Below are positions 24,949-36,900 of a stretch of DNA of 64,000 nucleotides, one piece after another. The notes beneath the pieces were generated by a model. That model did no database searches. It had not been told where the DNA came from and saw nothing but the letters and a program-made list of their open reading frames with translations. Source of the DNA: Abelmoschus esculentus (taxonomy: Eukaryota; Streptophyta; Magnoliopsida; Malvales; Malvaceae); NCBI GenBank assembly GCA_035048815.1, contig JAUCBN010000020.1, forward strand, positions 8,997,501 to 9,061,500, read 5' to 3'. Both the position numbers and the translations under genes were made by a program. How positions within the stretch are numbered: position 1 is the stretch's first letter; each line of letters opens with the position of its first letter.

Positions 24949-25552
24949 CACATCGAAAAGAAAAAGGGAGATCTTGGGATATATAAATGATGGCGCTACA
25001 CATCCTATCAGATATATCTTTTATGAAGAGGGTAATAATCCTGTGACAAGTGGTATCAAAATTATCCTTTTATTGTCTGATTTTACGTTGAGCGCCTATG
25101 AGAGAAGTAAGTAGGGTAAATATATAAACGGTGGCGTTGTACATCACATTAGACATGTCTTTTAGGAATAGGGTAATAACCTTGTGAAAAGTGGTATCAG
25201 AGCGACCCTCTGATTGATTGATTCCATGCCGAGCACCTATGAGAGAGGTAGGCAAGATGAATAGCAGTGATAAGAGGCCAATCATGAGAACAGAAGCTCA
25301 TGACGAGGATATCACGAGATTGAGTGGGAGAGAATATCACGCTTAAAATGAAATAAAGAGTATTAATCCTACATCGAAAATGAAAAGAGAGATCTTGGTA
25401 TATATAAACGATGGCGTTGCACATCTTATCAGACATGTCTTTTAAGAAGAGGGTAATGGTCATGTGACAATTGTCTATCCTGCTCACGGGTGCTTAACAT
25501 AAAATTATTCTGATACCACTTGTTATGTGATTATTATCCTCTTTCTGATACC
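24949..25552. mobile_element. TRIM-like miniature LTR element with three direct LTR-like copies and one inverted fragment
   Basis: Three direct copies of a roughly 100-bp unit ('...atcttgg.atatataaa.gatggcg...catgtctttta..aagagggtaat...gtgaca') lie at 24949-25052, 25111-25190 and 25357-25462. Each of the first two is followed by TGGTATCA (25053-25060) or TGGTATCAGAGC (25192-25203), the sequence complementary to the initiator methionine tRNA 3' end used as PBS by many plant LTR elements. A fourth LTR tail plus PBS lies inverted at about 25520-25552. There is no coding region. Confidence 0.65.
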
Positions 25553-26070
25553 TCATTTAAGGTTTTATTCTTAATAAAATTATTTTTTTTATTATATTAT
25601 AAAAAATAAGAGAACTACCACATACATAAAGTCATTTTCTTACATAAAAATTATAACTCTAGTGTTGTGGTATTCCTCGTGACCTTCAATTTGATCATAA
25701 TGTCAGCCTACCAACTCCATAACGTTATAAAAATCGTACATGATCTATTATACACCAACGTCACCGCTTGTGCAACATGTCTTTTGATGAGCCTTTTGGT
25801 ATTTTTAATTTGGTTAAGTAAATACCTCTATAACTCTATTGTGGACAAGCTTGAATGGATAATTAAATCTGTAGAATGTATATCTAAATACATAACAACT
25901 AAAATTATTGACTTTTTTATCCAAAAATCTAAATTATTGACTTGTATGCTTTTTATTTTTTTATTCTTTATTGCAAAATGATGCAGTTTATGTTAATGAG
26001 TATTTCAATAGTTTCAAGATCAAAGGTAACCACGAAAAATTAGAGGATCATATATACAAAAATTAGTTGA
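25553..26070 (+). pseudogene. ALMT exon 3 and intron fragment (right of the TRIM)
   Basis: Exon 3 homology restarts from its beginning here. From 25667 it is open for 104 codons, covering the VFLVTFNLIIMSAYQLHNV segment and two further hydrophobic helices before running into intron sequence. A one-base difference breaks the frame between the exon start and this stretch. It is probably the exon 3 of unit 2, with about 100 bp duplicated on the left side of the TRIM. It fuses to the next unit's upstream region near 26075. Confidence 0.7.
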
Positions 26071-26074
26071 AGAA

Positions 26075-26530
26075 GTTACAACATACTTGTATAAATTGGT
26101 TATTAGTCTAGTTGAAGAAAGCATGTATTCTAATTATAAATTCAATATTCAATAAATAACATTTTATCTTTCATCTTCAACATATTATCAATATCATTTT
26201 CGATCTACTTTAAAAAAAATCATTATAAATAGGTATTTTATGCCTTAACATTTTTCACTACTCATCAATTTCTTTCAACTTGAGCTAACCGAAGCCAATC
26301 ATCCTGCATATTCTCAACTTCTTCCATATTCAACATGTAGTTTTGCTGAAAAGTTGGTCGAAAAGATTTACGGTGGATAATTCATGTTGTTAAGAATGAT
26401 TTATCTTTGATATTAATCTTCATGTTGTATCTATCAGAATTATTATTCAAAAGGATTTACAAGAATGCAATTTAGTTTGTCATGACAATGATAACAACAT
26501 TGGAATTTACAACATGTTTGATTTTCTACT
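26075..26530 (+). pseudogene. ALMT upstream region and exon 1 (unit 3), truncated
   Basis: The upstream region and exon 1 align with units 1 and 2. Exon 1 (about 26325-26515) has GRKDLR, the first helix, and in-frame stops. Homology ends in intron 1 and no later exons follow before the next unrelated sequence. Confidence 0.7.
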
Positions 26531-26540
26531 CAAAAATTTA

Positions 26541-28316
26541 TAACATACATATTTTTCTTGATTAATAAATAATATGTTGGCGTTTTATTTTACGAACTAA
26601 CTCTTACCTTTTACTATCGTACTATCAAAAACTACTTTATAAAATTCACATAGTAAAACAATAGAAAAAATATGTGATTTTTGTTGTGTATTAAATTAAA
26701 TGGAATGGCATTTTACTTATAAGGGGTTTATTGAAAATTTGACATAATAGAACATTTAATATTAAGAACCAATTTAATATTTTAGAGATAATTTCTAAAA
26801 TTATTATCTGAATTAAAGATAAATTCTAATATTTATCGTTTTAATTTCAAAATAGAATTTTGAAAATATATGTTGAAAAAATATTTTAAATTTGTATCAA
26901 AATATTCACAAGTCATGAGTACCAAATCGATACGAATATTTTAGTTTCTCTCGTCGTGCACGTCTATACATTTACGAACTAACAAATGATTTAATATTTT
27001 CTTCAACGACATTAAGATCAATTTCTCATTAAAACTCTAAAATTATCATTTAAAAAATAGTAAAAAGTTGTATATTAGTATTTAGCTAATCACATTGCAT
27101 AAATCGTACAAACAAATTCAAGTACAGCGTCAACGATGGGATGAATGAATGTTCAGTTTTATTTTATTTTATATTATTTGATTTATTTATATTTAATTAT
27201 ATTCACTTCAATAATATATATTTTCATTTCATATTATATTATTATTATTATTTTATTTTTCTTAGATTATTAACGCAAATTTTCTAACACCTACATGATA
27301 TCTTTTCTCACGCTTAGTCTCTTGAATTTCGACAAATGAAGATTGAAAGTGATAGTATCTAGGTAACTAATATCATTGATCGTTCCTCAAATGCTTTTGC
27401 AGGTTCTATTTTGGTTGACTCCATTTTGGAATTCACTCGTCAGTAATGGCCCCTTGTTATTCACCATGTGCGACCGGGGGAACTAGGAAGGCTGAGTCGA
27501 GGAGTCGATCATTTGGTCGCCTCCATTGGAAGTGGCGGATTTTGTTTAGCAGGATAGTATGATAGATTCATCTTCACTTCATGTTCGACTAATCTAGATC
27601 GAATACTGTAAATACCCATTAAAGGATGATCATTGTAATTCAATTTGTTTCATACATAATGTTAGAATTCAAACTTCGACGAAATTTAGTATCTTGTTGG
27701 TAAAATATAGTACAAACTAAAACTCACTTAAACTCACCGAACTAAAACTCGATCGTTATCTTAATTATAAATTTTAAAATTAAAAAAATATAATAAATAT
27801 TTAATTTAAAATTAAAAAAGAAACAAGATTTATTTAAATTTTATGAAAAACTAAAATTATCGTTATATAAAAAATCTGAAGAGTATGAATTTCTCTCATT
27901 CTTAAAATATTTTCATCCTTGCATAAAACCTTTAGGTGATTGATCGATTACGACGTTATAATTAAAACTATTTAAAAGATATTAATATCTTATCCTATTA
28001 AATCGATTGATAATTTTAACCGTTAAAATCATATATATATGAAAAAACTTCAGGTCATTTAATATATAAAAGACCCAAAAGTCAGTGAGAAAATTAATAA
28101 AAATAGTTACTAAATATATAATTATCCCTATTTTTTATTGATCTTAGAATAGTACACATTATTTTTAAATTTAAAATGAAACTAACTTGTGGTAAAATAT
28201 ACAACTGCACATAATAAACCCTTTCTTTGTTTCTGGGTATTTAAACATATAAATCTTCTACATACCACCTAAGATTGACTATGGTAAAGGATTAAGACAT
28301 GTTTTGTGGTTCACAA
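26541..28316. other. Intergenic AT-rich region
   Basis: No supported gene. 26575-27292 begins TGTTGG and ends CTAACA, compatible with a copia-like solo LTR, but no target duplication is visible. A less AT-rich block at 27350-27680 may be a retroelement tail. 28200-28316 is the 3' flank of the aspartic protease gene. Confidence 0.35.
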
Positions 28317-30909
28317 TCACATAGAAGATCTGAACCGCTGAAGATGATCACAATTTGCAGGGCTCCATCCTATCACTTGCTTCTCATTGTCATAGATCAC
28401 CAGTCTGTCTTGCATCGATATGTCTGTTCAAATCATAAAGGATGGATCAAAACCACACCAGAGCTCGAACCGGTCCGACCAAAATTAAAACGATATATCA
28501 AACATAAAGTCTTACCTCCTATGACATTCAGATTTTGCAGCCCTACTTGTGTTCCATTTAGAATTCCCAAGCAAACATTTCCCTTGTTCTGTCACAACAT
28601 TATGTTTGTGTTTCAGTATGTAACATCAAAAGAGACATATATATATATGTATGTATCTATGCATGTATGCATGTCTTTTTAGTGCTTACTGATATTATAA
28701 GATAAGCTTCAGGTTGCAATTCAAACTGGGTTTTTCTTCTGCCACTATTTGCAAAGGCCAAAGACAGTACGGTCTTGAAGTATTTCTTGGCATCGCGCAC
28801 GCTTCGGAAAGGCTTCCGGCCTTTCCAACATAACGGGAGCGTCTGGTCCTCCGGAGCTTCCTTTAGCGACCTTCCGCTTAGTTCTTTCTTCAACTATACA
28901 GATAAGATTGAACTTTAGAAAAGTTTTATGAAAAAGAACATCACAATTGGTTTCTAAGTAACAAAAATAAAAAACATTAATTGTTCCGGAACTTACAAAC
29001 ACTGTTACTGCTTGATAAGCCTGAGAATTAAGGTAAGTATAAGAGCTCCCGCTGTCGAAAATTACGATGAGGTTTTTAATGCCGGTAGCCTTACCACCGA
29101 AATGAAACTCTGCACTCCCCGGGGAGTAGTATTTTCTACCATAAGTAAGAAGCAGAAGATTTGCTATCAGGACTTGAAAGAAATCGGTTAAGATCAAGTT
29201 TAACCATCAGGAACAAAAATGTATTAAGGAGTGAGGACTTAATTACGTGAACTCCTGTGACATTGGTGTCCAAGTTACATGTGAAGAATCATAGAGACCA
29301 TCCCCGAAGAAAAGAAATCCGCCGCCTATTCCGCTTAGACAGTGGCCAACGACATTCCGTACCAAACCCTGACTCTGAAGCTGTGATACAATACTGGATT
29401 TTCCCCTTCCAAGGCCAAGTATTCCATCTAAGGGATGGTTAGATGTGCCCGGAATCTGATCGTATCCGCATCTGCAGACAAGAAACCAAAAGGCATAATG
29501 TTTAAGGGTGATGTTATGTAACACAGATTCAAACAGATTATTTTTCAATTTCATGATATGCATCAATGGAATTTCTTCATGCCAGATTAAAATTATGTTT
29601 CGTCCCGTCCCGTACCATGCCTGCACATACTTCCCTGTGCAACTGAAAGCTCCGACACGATATTGTTACTGATATAGTAACATTTTTAAGATAGTTTTGG
29701 CCAAAAGTACTAACCCAAGGGCCAAACGAGGACTGAGCCGGATTCCATTCGTATAGTTTAAAGAAAACGTGTCTCGAACAAGGACTCCGAGGGACGAACC
29801 GCCATCTGCATACTCAACCTTGTAGTCACATTGATCCAGGCTTTCACATTTGTAGTCACCAGGTGGATGCAATGCTGCACAAAGTGGATCTTTGCAGGGC
29901 ACTAGGTCATTGGTGGGTTGGTAGAGCGGATGAGGTGCCTGCAAACACGGTGATGAAAACCTTCAACACTAATCTCTACCAGTACCATCAAAATCGAGCT
30001 TCGACAACAATCACGAAAACCAGCAGATTCAACAATGAAAAAGTAAAACTGAAAGAGTTTGGATAACACAACATCGAAGCAAGAAACCATAGGATTAGAA
30101 TAAGCAATCAGGATAAAATTTTGAAGTATGCAGCATCTGCTGCAAATAGTTAGATTCATTAGTCAGTTCCATAAAACAAGTTGCTAATAACATGCTGGCT
30201 ATCTTAATACATATACCTATACAGATTGTTGATCAGCCGAATGGATCGTGGTGGTGAATCTTGAGACGATTCACCCAGTGTCGACAGAGAGCATCGGTTC
30301 ACTGGAGATCCACCACCACCGTATCTCATTCAGCTCGTTAACACAACCGTCTCAAGATCCACCACCACCATCCCATTAAGCTCATCAAAATAAAATATTT
30401 TATACTAATAATTTCACCTCTAAGCAATGGACGCATGGAGCATTGCATTGGAGCCATGTGAGGTCACTTCCAGTATCAAGATCAAGAAAGTAGGGCTTGG
30501 GAGGATGACCTATATTGATGGTGACATTATAATACCTACACCAGACAACAAAACCCCATGATTTCATCTATATGAACAAAATACAGATCAATTTCTGAGC
30601 ATACAATTACATCCTAGGCATAAAATCAACAGGTTCCATATGAAATTTATCCCTTAGGGGTCAATTTTGACCCCAGAAAATGAAAAACAAAAGAAGGAAT
30701 CCAATGATTTTCTGAGCTTACCCTGTTGGATACACATTTCCATGAATCGGAAACAAGATGGAGAATCCAACTCTATTCATCATCACAGAAGAAGAAGAAG
30801 AAGAACCATTGTAAGCTGAAATCATTGCTTTCCTCCATCTCTGATCAGAAGCCAAAGAAAAACTGAAGAACAGTAACAAAATGAACACATTCACTTCCCC
30901 TTTTCTCAT
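28317..30909 (-). CDS. Pepsin-type (A1) aspartic protease, Asp1/nucellin-like, eight exons
   Basis: Exons (minus): 30722-30909, 30418-30535, 29715-29938, 29247-29471, 28997-29135, 28690-28893, 28516-28588, 28317-28423. All introns are GT-AG, phases agree, and the spliced frame is 425 aa, the usual size for plant Asp1-like proteases. Residues 1-20 form a hydrophobic secretion signal. The first catalytic motif is DTGS at 83-86 and the second DSGS at 279-282. Conserved family blocks include CDYKVEYADGGSS, ILGLGRGKSSIVSQL, ALPLCWKG-like TLPLCWKGRKPF, NVCLGILNG and a C-terminal IYDNEKQVIGWSPANCD. Expected role: secretory-pathway or cell-wall peptidase; substrate unknown. A TATA-like ATATAAACA lies about 80 bp upstream on the minus strand. 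No lesions seen. Confidence 0.93.
30248..30368. repeat. 21-bp inverted repeat in aspartic protease intron 2
   Basis: GTGGTGGTGAATCTTGAGACG-type arm at 30248-30268 and its reverse complement at 30348-30368 match at 20 of 21 positions, with a 79-nt spacer. It could fold as a hairpin in the pre-mRNA or be a miniature-element relic. Confidence 0.8.
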
Positions 30910-31534
30910 TTTATTATCCGAACAACTTTCAGTTGGCTATTTGCTGTTATAAAAATAATTGTCTGAAGAAACAAGGTGAGACTTTTGTGTTTATATTGTA
31001 TATTTCTAGGCGTTGATTGATTGGTGGAATTATTGGTATTTAATGTGTAGCAGATGGTGAAGGGTGCTTTTCTTGGAGGTAAACAATTCCTGGGAATTGC
31101 TTGGTTCTTCAAATTTCTTTTTCATGGCGTTTCTGTGTTGATTAAACTAATGGGGTTTCTTCTGTTGTTGTGTTGCCATAAGGTTCTTTGATTCCATTGC
31201 GTTTCCTCTACAATGGCAGGATTGCAGAGGGGGGTTTTCTTTGGAATAATTCTATACCATAGACATGGGATCTAACCAGAATAAAATAAATAAATAAAGC
31301 TCTAATATTCAATTTAGTCCCTGAATAATATTTACTTTTCACTTTTTAGTACCTTTTGGTTTATTTATTCATTTTGGTACATGAACTCATTCCATCTCAC
31401 TTTTCCTATTTCAAAAATTTAACAGTTTTTTTAATAGAAAAGGTCAACAAACTTAAAATTAAAATAAAAGCGTGTGTGGATATAAGTCGAAAATGACGTC
31501 ATTTATTATGTGTTATATTTTTATTAGTTGATAT
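30910..31534. other. Upstream region of the aspartic protease gene
   Basis: It contains the presumed promoter and 5' UTR of the minus-strand protease. No other gene is recognised. Confidence 0.4.
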
Positions 31535-32000
31535 TAGAGATGGATACGAGTCAAATTTTTAGTTTATCTAAATCCGATTTAAACATAATTATCTCAAATT
31601 CAACTCTGATTTGAATATTTTAAAAAAATCAACCCAAAAATAAGTATCTTAAACCAAACCCTAATCCGATCAATAAAAAATAATAATTTTATGAAATTAA
31701 TTGTAAAAAATAATTTTAGGACACTTAATTATAAAAAATTAAAAATTTAAAGATTAAATTATAAATAAAAAATTTAATTTTAAAGATCTAATTATAAAAA
31801 AATAGTAAGAAAGGGGTATCATTATAAATATTCCAATTTTTTTTTTTAAAAATACATAATTAAACCGGGTCAAATTAGATATTTTATACCCTAAACCCGA
31901 ATTTGAATCCAATCCAACCTCTCCCTCTATAAAAACTGAACTTGAATATGATTTTTATCAAAAAAAAATCAGATTAGGTTGGATAAAATACCCATCCCTA
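31535..32000. mobile_element. hAT-type MITE with near-perfect 8-bp target duplication
   Basis: The ends read TAGAGATGGATACGAG (left) and, in reverse complement, TAGGGATGGGTATTTTATCC (right). Flanks are GTTGATAT (31527-31534) and ATTGATAT (32001-32008), 7 of 8 matching. 466 bp, non-coding. The TIR resembles that of the larger element at 45269-46137. Confidence 0.8.
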
Positions 32001-32699
32001 ATTGATATTAATATTTAGTTCTTTTTAAATGATATCAATAAAGTAAGATAACATGAAATTTAGGTGGACAATTAAAAATTTAGATTCAATCGATAATCAA
32101 TTCATCTATTAAATTTTAAAATATAATCAGATTAAAAATCATCCTATAACAAAATTTTATAAAAAAAAAACTATTTTAATTAAATAAATAAATAAATATA
32201 AATAATTATAAAAAAGGAAGATTTTAAAAGTAGTTGAGGTATTTCTGTAAAGTGTTGATAAAGAAAAAAAAGGGTAATTGCTTGGAAACTTCCTTCAAAA
32301 AGGAGTTTAGAATCAGAAAGGGTCGTATCTCTGAGTGCCAAAATCCTCGGTTTCCTTTCATGTTTGTACTCGGTATATGTTTTTTTTCTTCTTATTTTAA
32401 AAATATAGTTTATAAATATAATATATAATTTTAAATATGATTATAAGTGTAAATAATAGGGTGTTCATTGTCGGATATCGAATCCGATCAGATCTGATTT
32501 TTTTTTGGATATTCAGATTTTCGGATCGATTACATAATGATGCATATCCGATCCGGAAAAAAAGCAGATATCCGCATATTCTAATATCGGATATTCGGAT
32601 ATCCAAAAATATAATTTGATTAAACTAATTTTTCGAATTTAAAGGTTGTATTTATGAAAATTTTAGAATTTCGAAGATAATAAAAAACAAATTACTAAG
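32001..32699. other. AT-rich sequence with a truncated hAT-like end
   Basis: At 32457 a TAGGGTGTTCATTG start followed by repeated GGATATCCGATCC-type motifs to 32610 looks like one end of another hAT-like miniature element. No matching right end was found. The rest shows no feature. Confidence 0.35.
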
Positions 32700-33968
32700 T
32701 AGAACAATAATCACATTTATAAAAGTCTCTGTGCCTCAATTCACACTTTTGTATCGAAACAGAGAACCCTATTTCAATATCACTAGGTAATCATAACCGG
32801 TAAACCCTATTTAAAACACACATACTTCATTCATCAACATCCTAAAGCATGCTAAACACCCTTTAGACATAATTAAACATTCATACCATCACAATTAACC
32901 AACTAACATGCATCGAACATATGAATTGCCCCAAACAATACTAAATGCCCAAATCCTATTCACAACATCTTCAAGCATAAGATCAATCAATCTAAAGGCA
33001 TGTCTCCTATCTCATACATATCAACATTCAACCATTAAGCAAAGTACCTCTAAGAACTCTAGTTATAAGCTATTAAACTATCACAAAACTTAAGATTCGA
33101 GATTGTTAACTTAAAAATCATCTATTAAACATTAAAATCACTCACAAAACATAGATTAACCATCTCAAAATCTCCAGCTAATGATTGATTACGGGATTCA
33201 CCCAAGAAAATAAAATAAAAAAACACAATTAAATCCAATTTTCATATCAAATTCAATTAAGAAACCATTGTAATGGATCACATAATTGAGAGTTTTAATA
33301 AAGAAGTATAAGTTCAGAGGTTTAAGTATATTTTTATCTCTAAACCTGATCCAACCTTCTTCAATTGAGAGAAAACATAAAAAAAAACAAGTTGATATAC
33401 ATGAGATTTGAAGAGAAAACAAATAAAGTTTGATGTAAAACGAGATTAAATCAAGAATTAAGATTTACCTTAAAGAATATGATGAAAACTCTATAGAAAA
33501 ATAAAGAAGTTTGAAGAAAATTGAGACATAATAGAAGTTACGTCAAATGGGATGATTTTAGAGAAAATGGGAAAATTGATTATTCAACTTTAATTGAGTG
33601 ATTAAAAGGTATCAAAAATATATCAATTGGAAGGTTAGATCAATTGAGTAAGATTGGATCAATAGACCCTTAAAGATTTAAAGTGTTGATCCAATTACAT
33701 TTAAGTCACTAAAATAATCCATTTTTTAATTTTACAAAATAATCACTAATTTTCAAAATATTAGGAATCCAAGTGTCATTTCTAAAAATTGATTTGACCA
33801 AAGTCAAATATAGGTAATATAAGGATTTTAGATAATTTTTCCATAATTTATTTTTCTTGAAAACAACTTATGATTTAAATCATGAATCTAGATTTAACGG
33901 TTTATCCGATTTAACCGATTCACTAACCCGACTTTTTAAACATCTAGGTCCATTTTCGGGGCGTTACA
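32700..33968. repeat. Probable LTR fragment ending in a chromovirus-like terminus
   Basis: The right edge reads TTTTCGGGGCGTTACA and abuts the integrase part of the dead gypsy pol, so the pol fragment is interrupted exactly here. Composition and layout fit an LTR. The left end and orientation could not be fixed. Confidence 0.4.
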
Positions 33969-36900
33969 GTACAATTTTACAATTTCTTTGATGTAAGTGT
34001 GCATAATTATTCAATCGATCCACAATCACCTAAATTCATCATGCATTTTATGGGTCAATGGCAAACCCATCATAAGACTATGATCACTTTATTCCACTTC
34101 TATTATAGAATATATCACTTTCTAATGTATTCATATCTTCACGGCGAAGATAACTATTGCTAACTCTAAATTATGCGTAGGGTAAGCCTTTTTATGAGAT
34201 TTCAGTTGTCTTAAGGCATAAACTACAACCTTACCCTCTTATATAAAAACACAATCAAGACCACACAAATCAGTATCACTAAAAATCACATAATCTTTCC
34301 TTAAATTAAGTTGCGTCAAAATGGAAGCCTCCGTAAAGTAAGTCTTCAACTAATCAAAGCTTTGTTGTTTCACTTTATTCTACTAAAAAGATCTTATATA
34401 AGATCTTGGTCATAGGCCTACTATGGTTGAGAAGCCCTTGACAAATTGTCTATAATACCTAACATGTCTAAAAAATATAAAACGTTGAAACATTTGTGGT
34501 GGATTCTAATCCTCCGCAGTTTGAATCTTTTAAGAGTCAACACAAATCCTATCCGTAGAAATAATGTGGCTTAGAAACTCCAACTCAAAAAGTCAAAACT
34601 CACATTGGTTAAACTTGACATACAATCTTCAGTTTTTTCAAGGTATAAAGAAGAACAACATGCAAATAATAGTCATACTCTTCCTCCGAACGCAAATACA
34701 CTAAGATGTCCTCTATGAAGACCACCATAAATGGATCTAGATACAATTGAAAAATTCAATTCATCAAATTCACATATGCATTGGTAAGCCCAAATAACAT
34801 TACTAAAAACTCTTAGTGTCCATATCACGTCTTGAATGTAGTCTTATGGATATCATCTTCTACCACCTTCAATTGGTAGTAGTATGATCTCAAATATATC
34901 TTTAAAAGCACACGAGTACCCCCTTAATTGATCAAAAAATTATTGATTCTTATAGAAAGATAATGTTTCTTCATCATTACTGTAACACCCCGAACTCGGA
35001 TGCTACATTTGGACCACAAGTCCAATCCGTTCCCATAATTTTTTCTCATTTTCTAATTTAATTAAACATCATATGCCACGTCATAAGTAATAAAACAAGT
35101 TATTGAAACAAAAAAAATAGTTTAACGATCCAAAATAGTAAGGAGCTCTAAATACGGTTTTAATAAAACATTTGATTGATACAAATTAAATAAATAGTTA
35201 TAATTACAAAAGGGTCATACAAATATATAACCTACTATATCTAGCAATTGTACTCTACCAACCAGTCAATGTTGAAGTTTCGCGATGATGATGTTCCACC
35301 ACGTCCAACCATATACTAACCTGCACATGAAAACACATTCCGAAGGTGAACTATAAAAGCTTAGTGGATACACAACCTATCGACAGTACTTCAAATGAAT
35401 CATAATTATGCACATGCTAGATGAAATATGATAATATGATATGAAACAATGGCGCTACCGTAATCGCCTAAATGCATGATATGACAAGCAACAATCAAAA
35501 CATAAAGTAAACAATCCAAGAGTGAGGCCCAATGACACCTAATAATGAGAGACCCACTCGGCCCAGAATCTCACATTGGGTTGCTCGAAATCTCACATTG
35601 AGCTATATAATCGAAATTTCGCATCGAATCTTCACTCAAAATCTCGCATCGAGTGGAGTTCAGAATCTCACATCGAGCAAAGTCAGCATCTGAAATATCT
35701 CATCAGATGACCTTCAATACATCACTCAAAATCTTACATCGGATGACCTTCATTGTGTTGCAACACTCACTCACTAGGTATCCGGATCCCACCATGCAAA
35801 GACTCAAACCACTCATACAACAACCAATTTTATATCATACAACAACCATCCGAAAACCAATCATACAAGGCAATATCACCATATCAACAATTAAAACACA
35901 AATTCTAAGTTTTATTAATCATTTTATAGCTTAACCCACCCTTAGGAAACATTATCATAAATTATTGAACCCCTAACTCAAACCTTAAAACTTGGACAAA
36001 TTGCTCTGCTTGTACCATTATGAACCTCTTTAGTATCGATACCCTTCTTTACGTATAGATCCACACCCACATAACAATACTAAAATTGCATTCGATGCAA
36101 TTGACACAACAAGGCGTATCAATATGCTTACCTAGCGTATCGATACCTTGTATCGATACTCATATATTGAGTATCAGTCTCAAGCATGTACCGATACACC
36201 TCTTGACAAAAGTGGCCACTGAAATTTGAATTAACGCACCCGTACGATACTCCCTTTGGTTATATTGATACCCCTAAGAGGAATTATCCATCTTAATAAA
36301 GGGGCGTACCGATACCTGAGCCTAGAAAACGAGACCTAGAGCTCAAAAATCCCCTATTTTGACCTCAAATGCCATCATATCAATATAGAAACGTTCCTAC
36401 ATGTTATTAAGAGTATTTAGATAAGTTTCTAATCAATTTTAACCTAAGGTAATGCCCATATGATAAATCATCATTGATACACACAAGTTTTAGATCTCAA
36501 CCATAATTCAACAATACCAATCAACATGTCATAAGAATGATGCACATGAAACTATAGGAGTATGGAGTGTACTAACCTCTAAAAACTTGTTGCTAAAACC
36601 TCCTACTCAACCCGTCATGCCTTCTACTTGCCCAAGTTTGAGGATGACTCATCAAGCTCTCTCACTACAACAAAAGATTTCTAAGAGATTATTGCTTTAT
36701 TTGGATGATTTAAGAAAGTTAAAACGAACCTTTAACCACCCTAAAACTCTCCCAAAATCTTAATCATGTTCAAACCACAAAACCTTTCTTAAACCCAACA
36801 TCCACCATTTCTTACCATACATACCTTGTTAGATAGATCTTCAAGAGCTAAACACACTTCCCTCTAGCAGCAAAACAAGATTTCACAATCTATACCTCAA

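Noticed and set aside
26575..27292. Possible copia solo LTR (TGTTGG...CTAACA)
   Set aside because: The termini fit, but no 5-bp target duplication or internal LTR landmarks could be found, so it is not called.
28299..28682. 127-codon plus-strand frame over the aspartic protease 3' end
   Set aside because: It is antisense to exons 7 and 8 of the protease and spans its introns; a shadow frame.
31376..33968. A GTACA/GTACA pair that could bound a 2.6 kb LTR
   Set aside because: The left end (TGAACTCATT) does not match the right terminus type, and a complete MITE lies inside; the 5-bp match may be chance.
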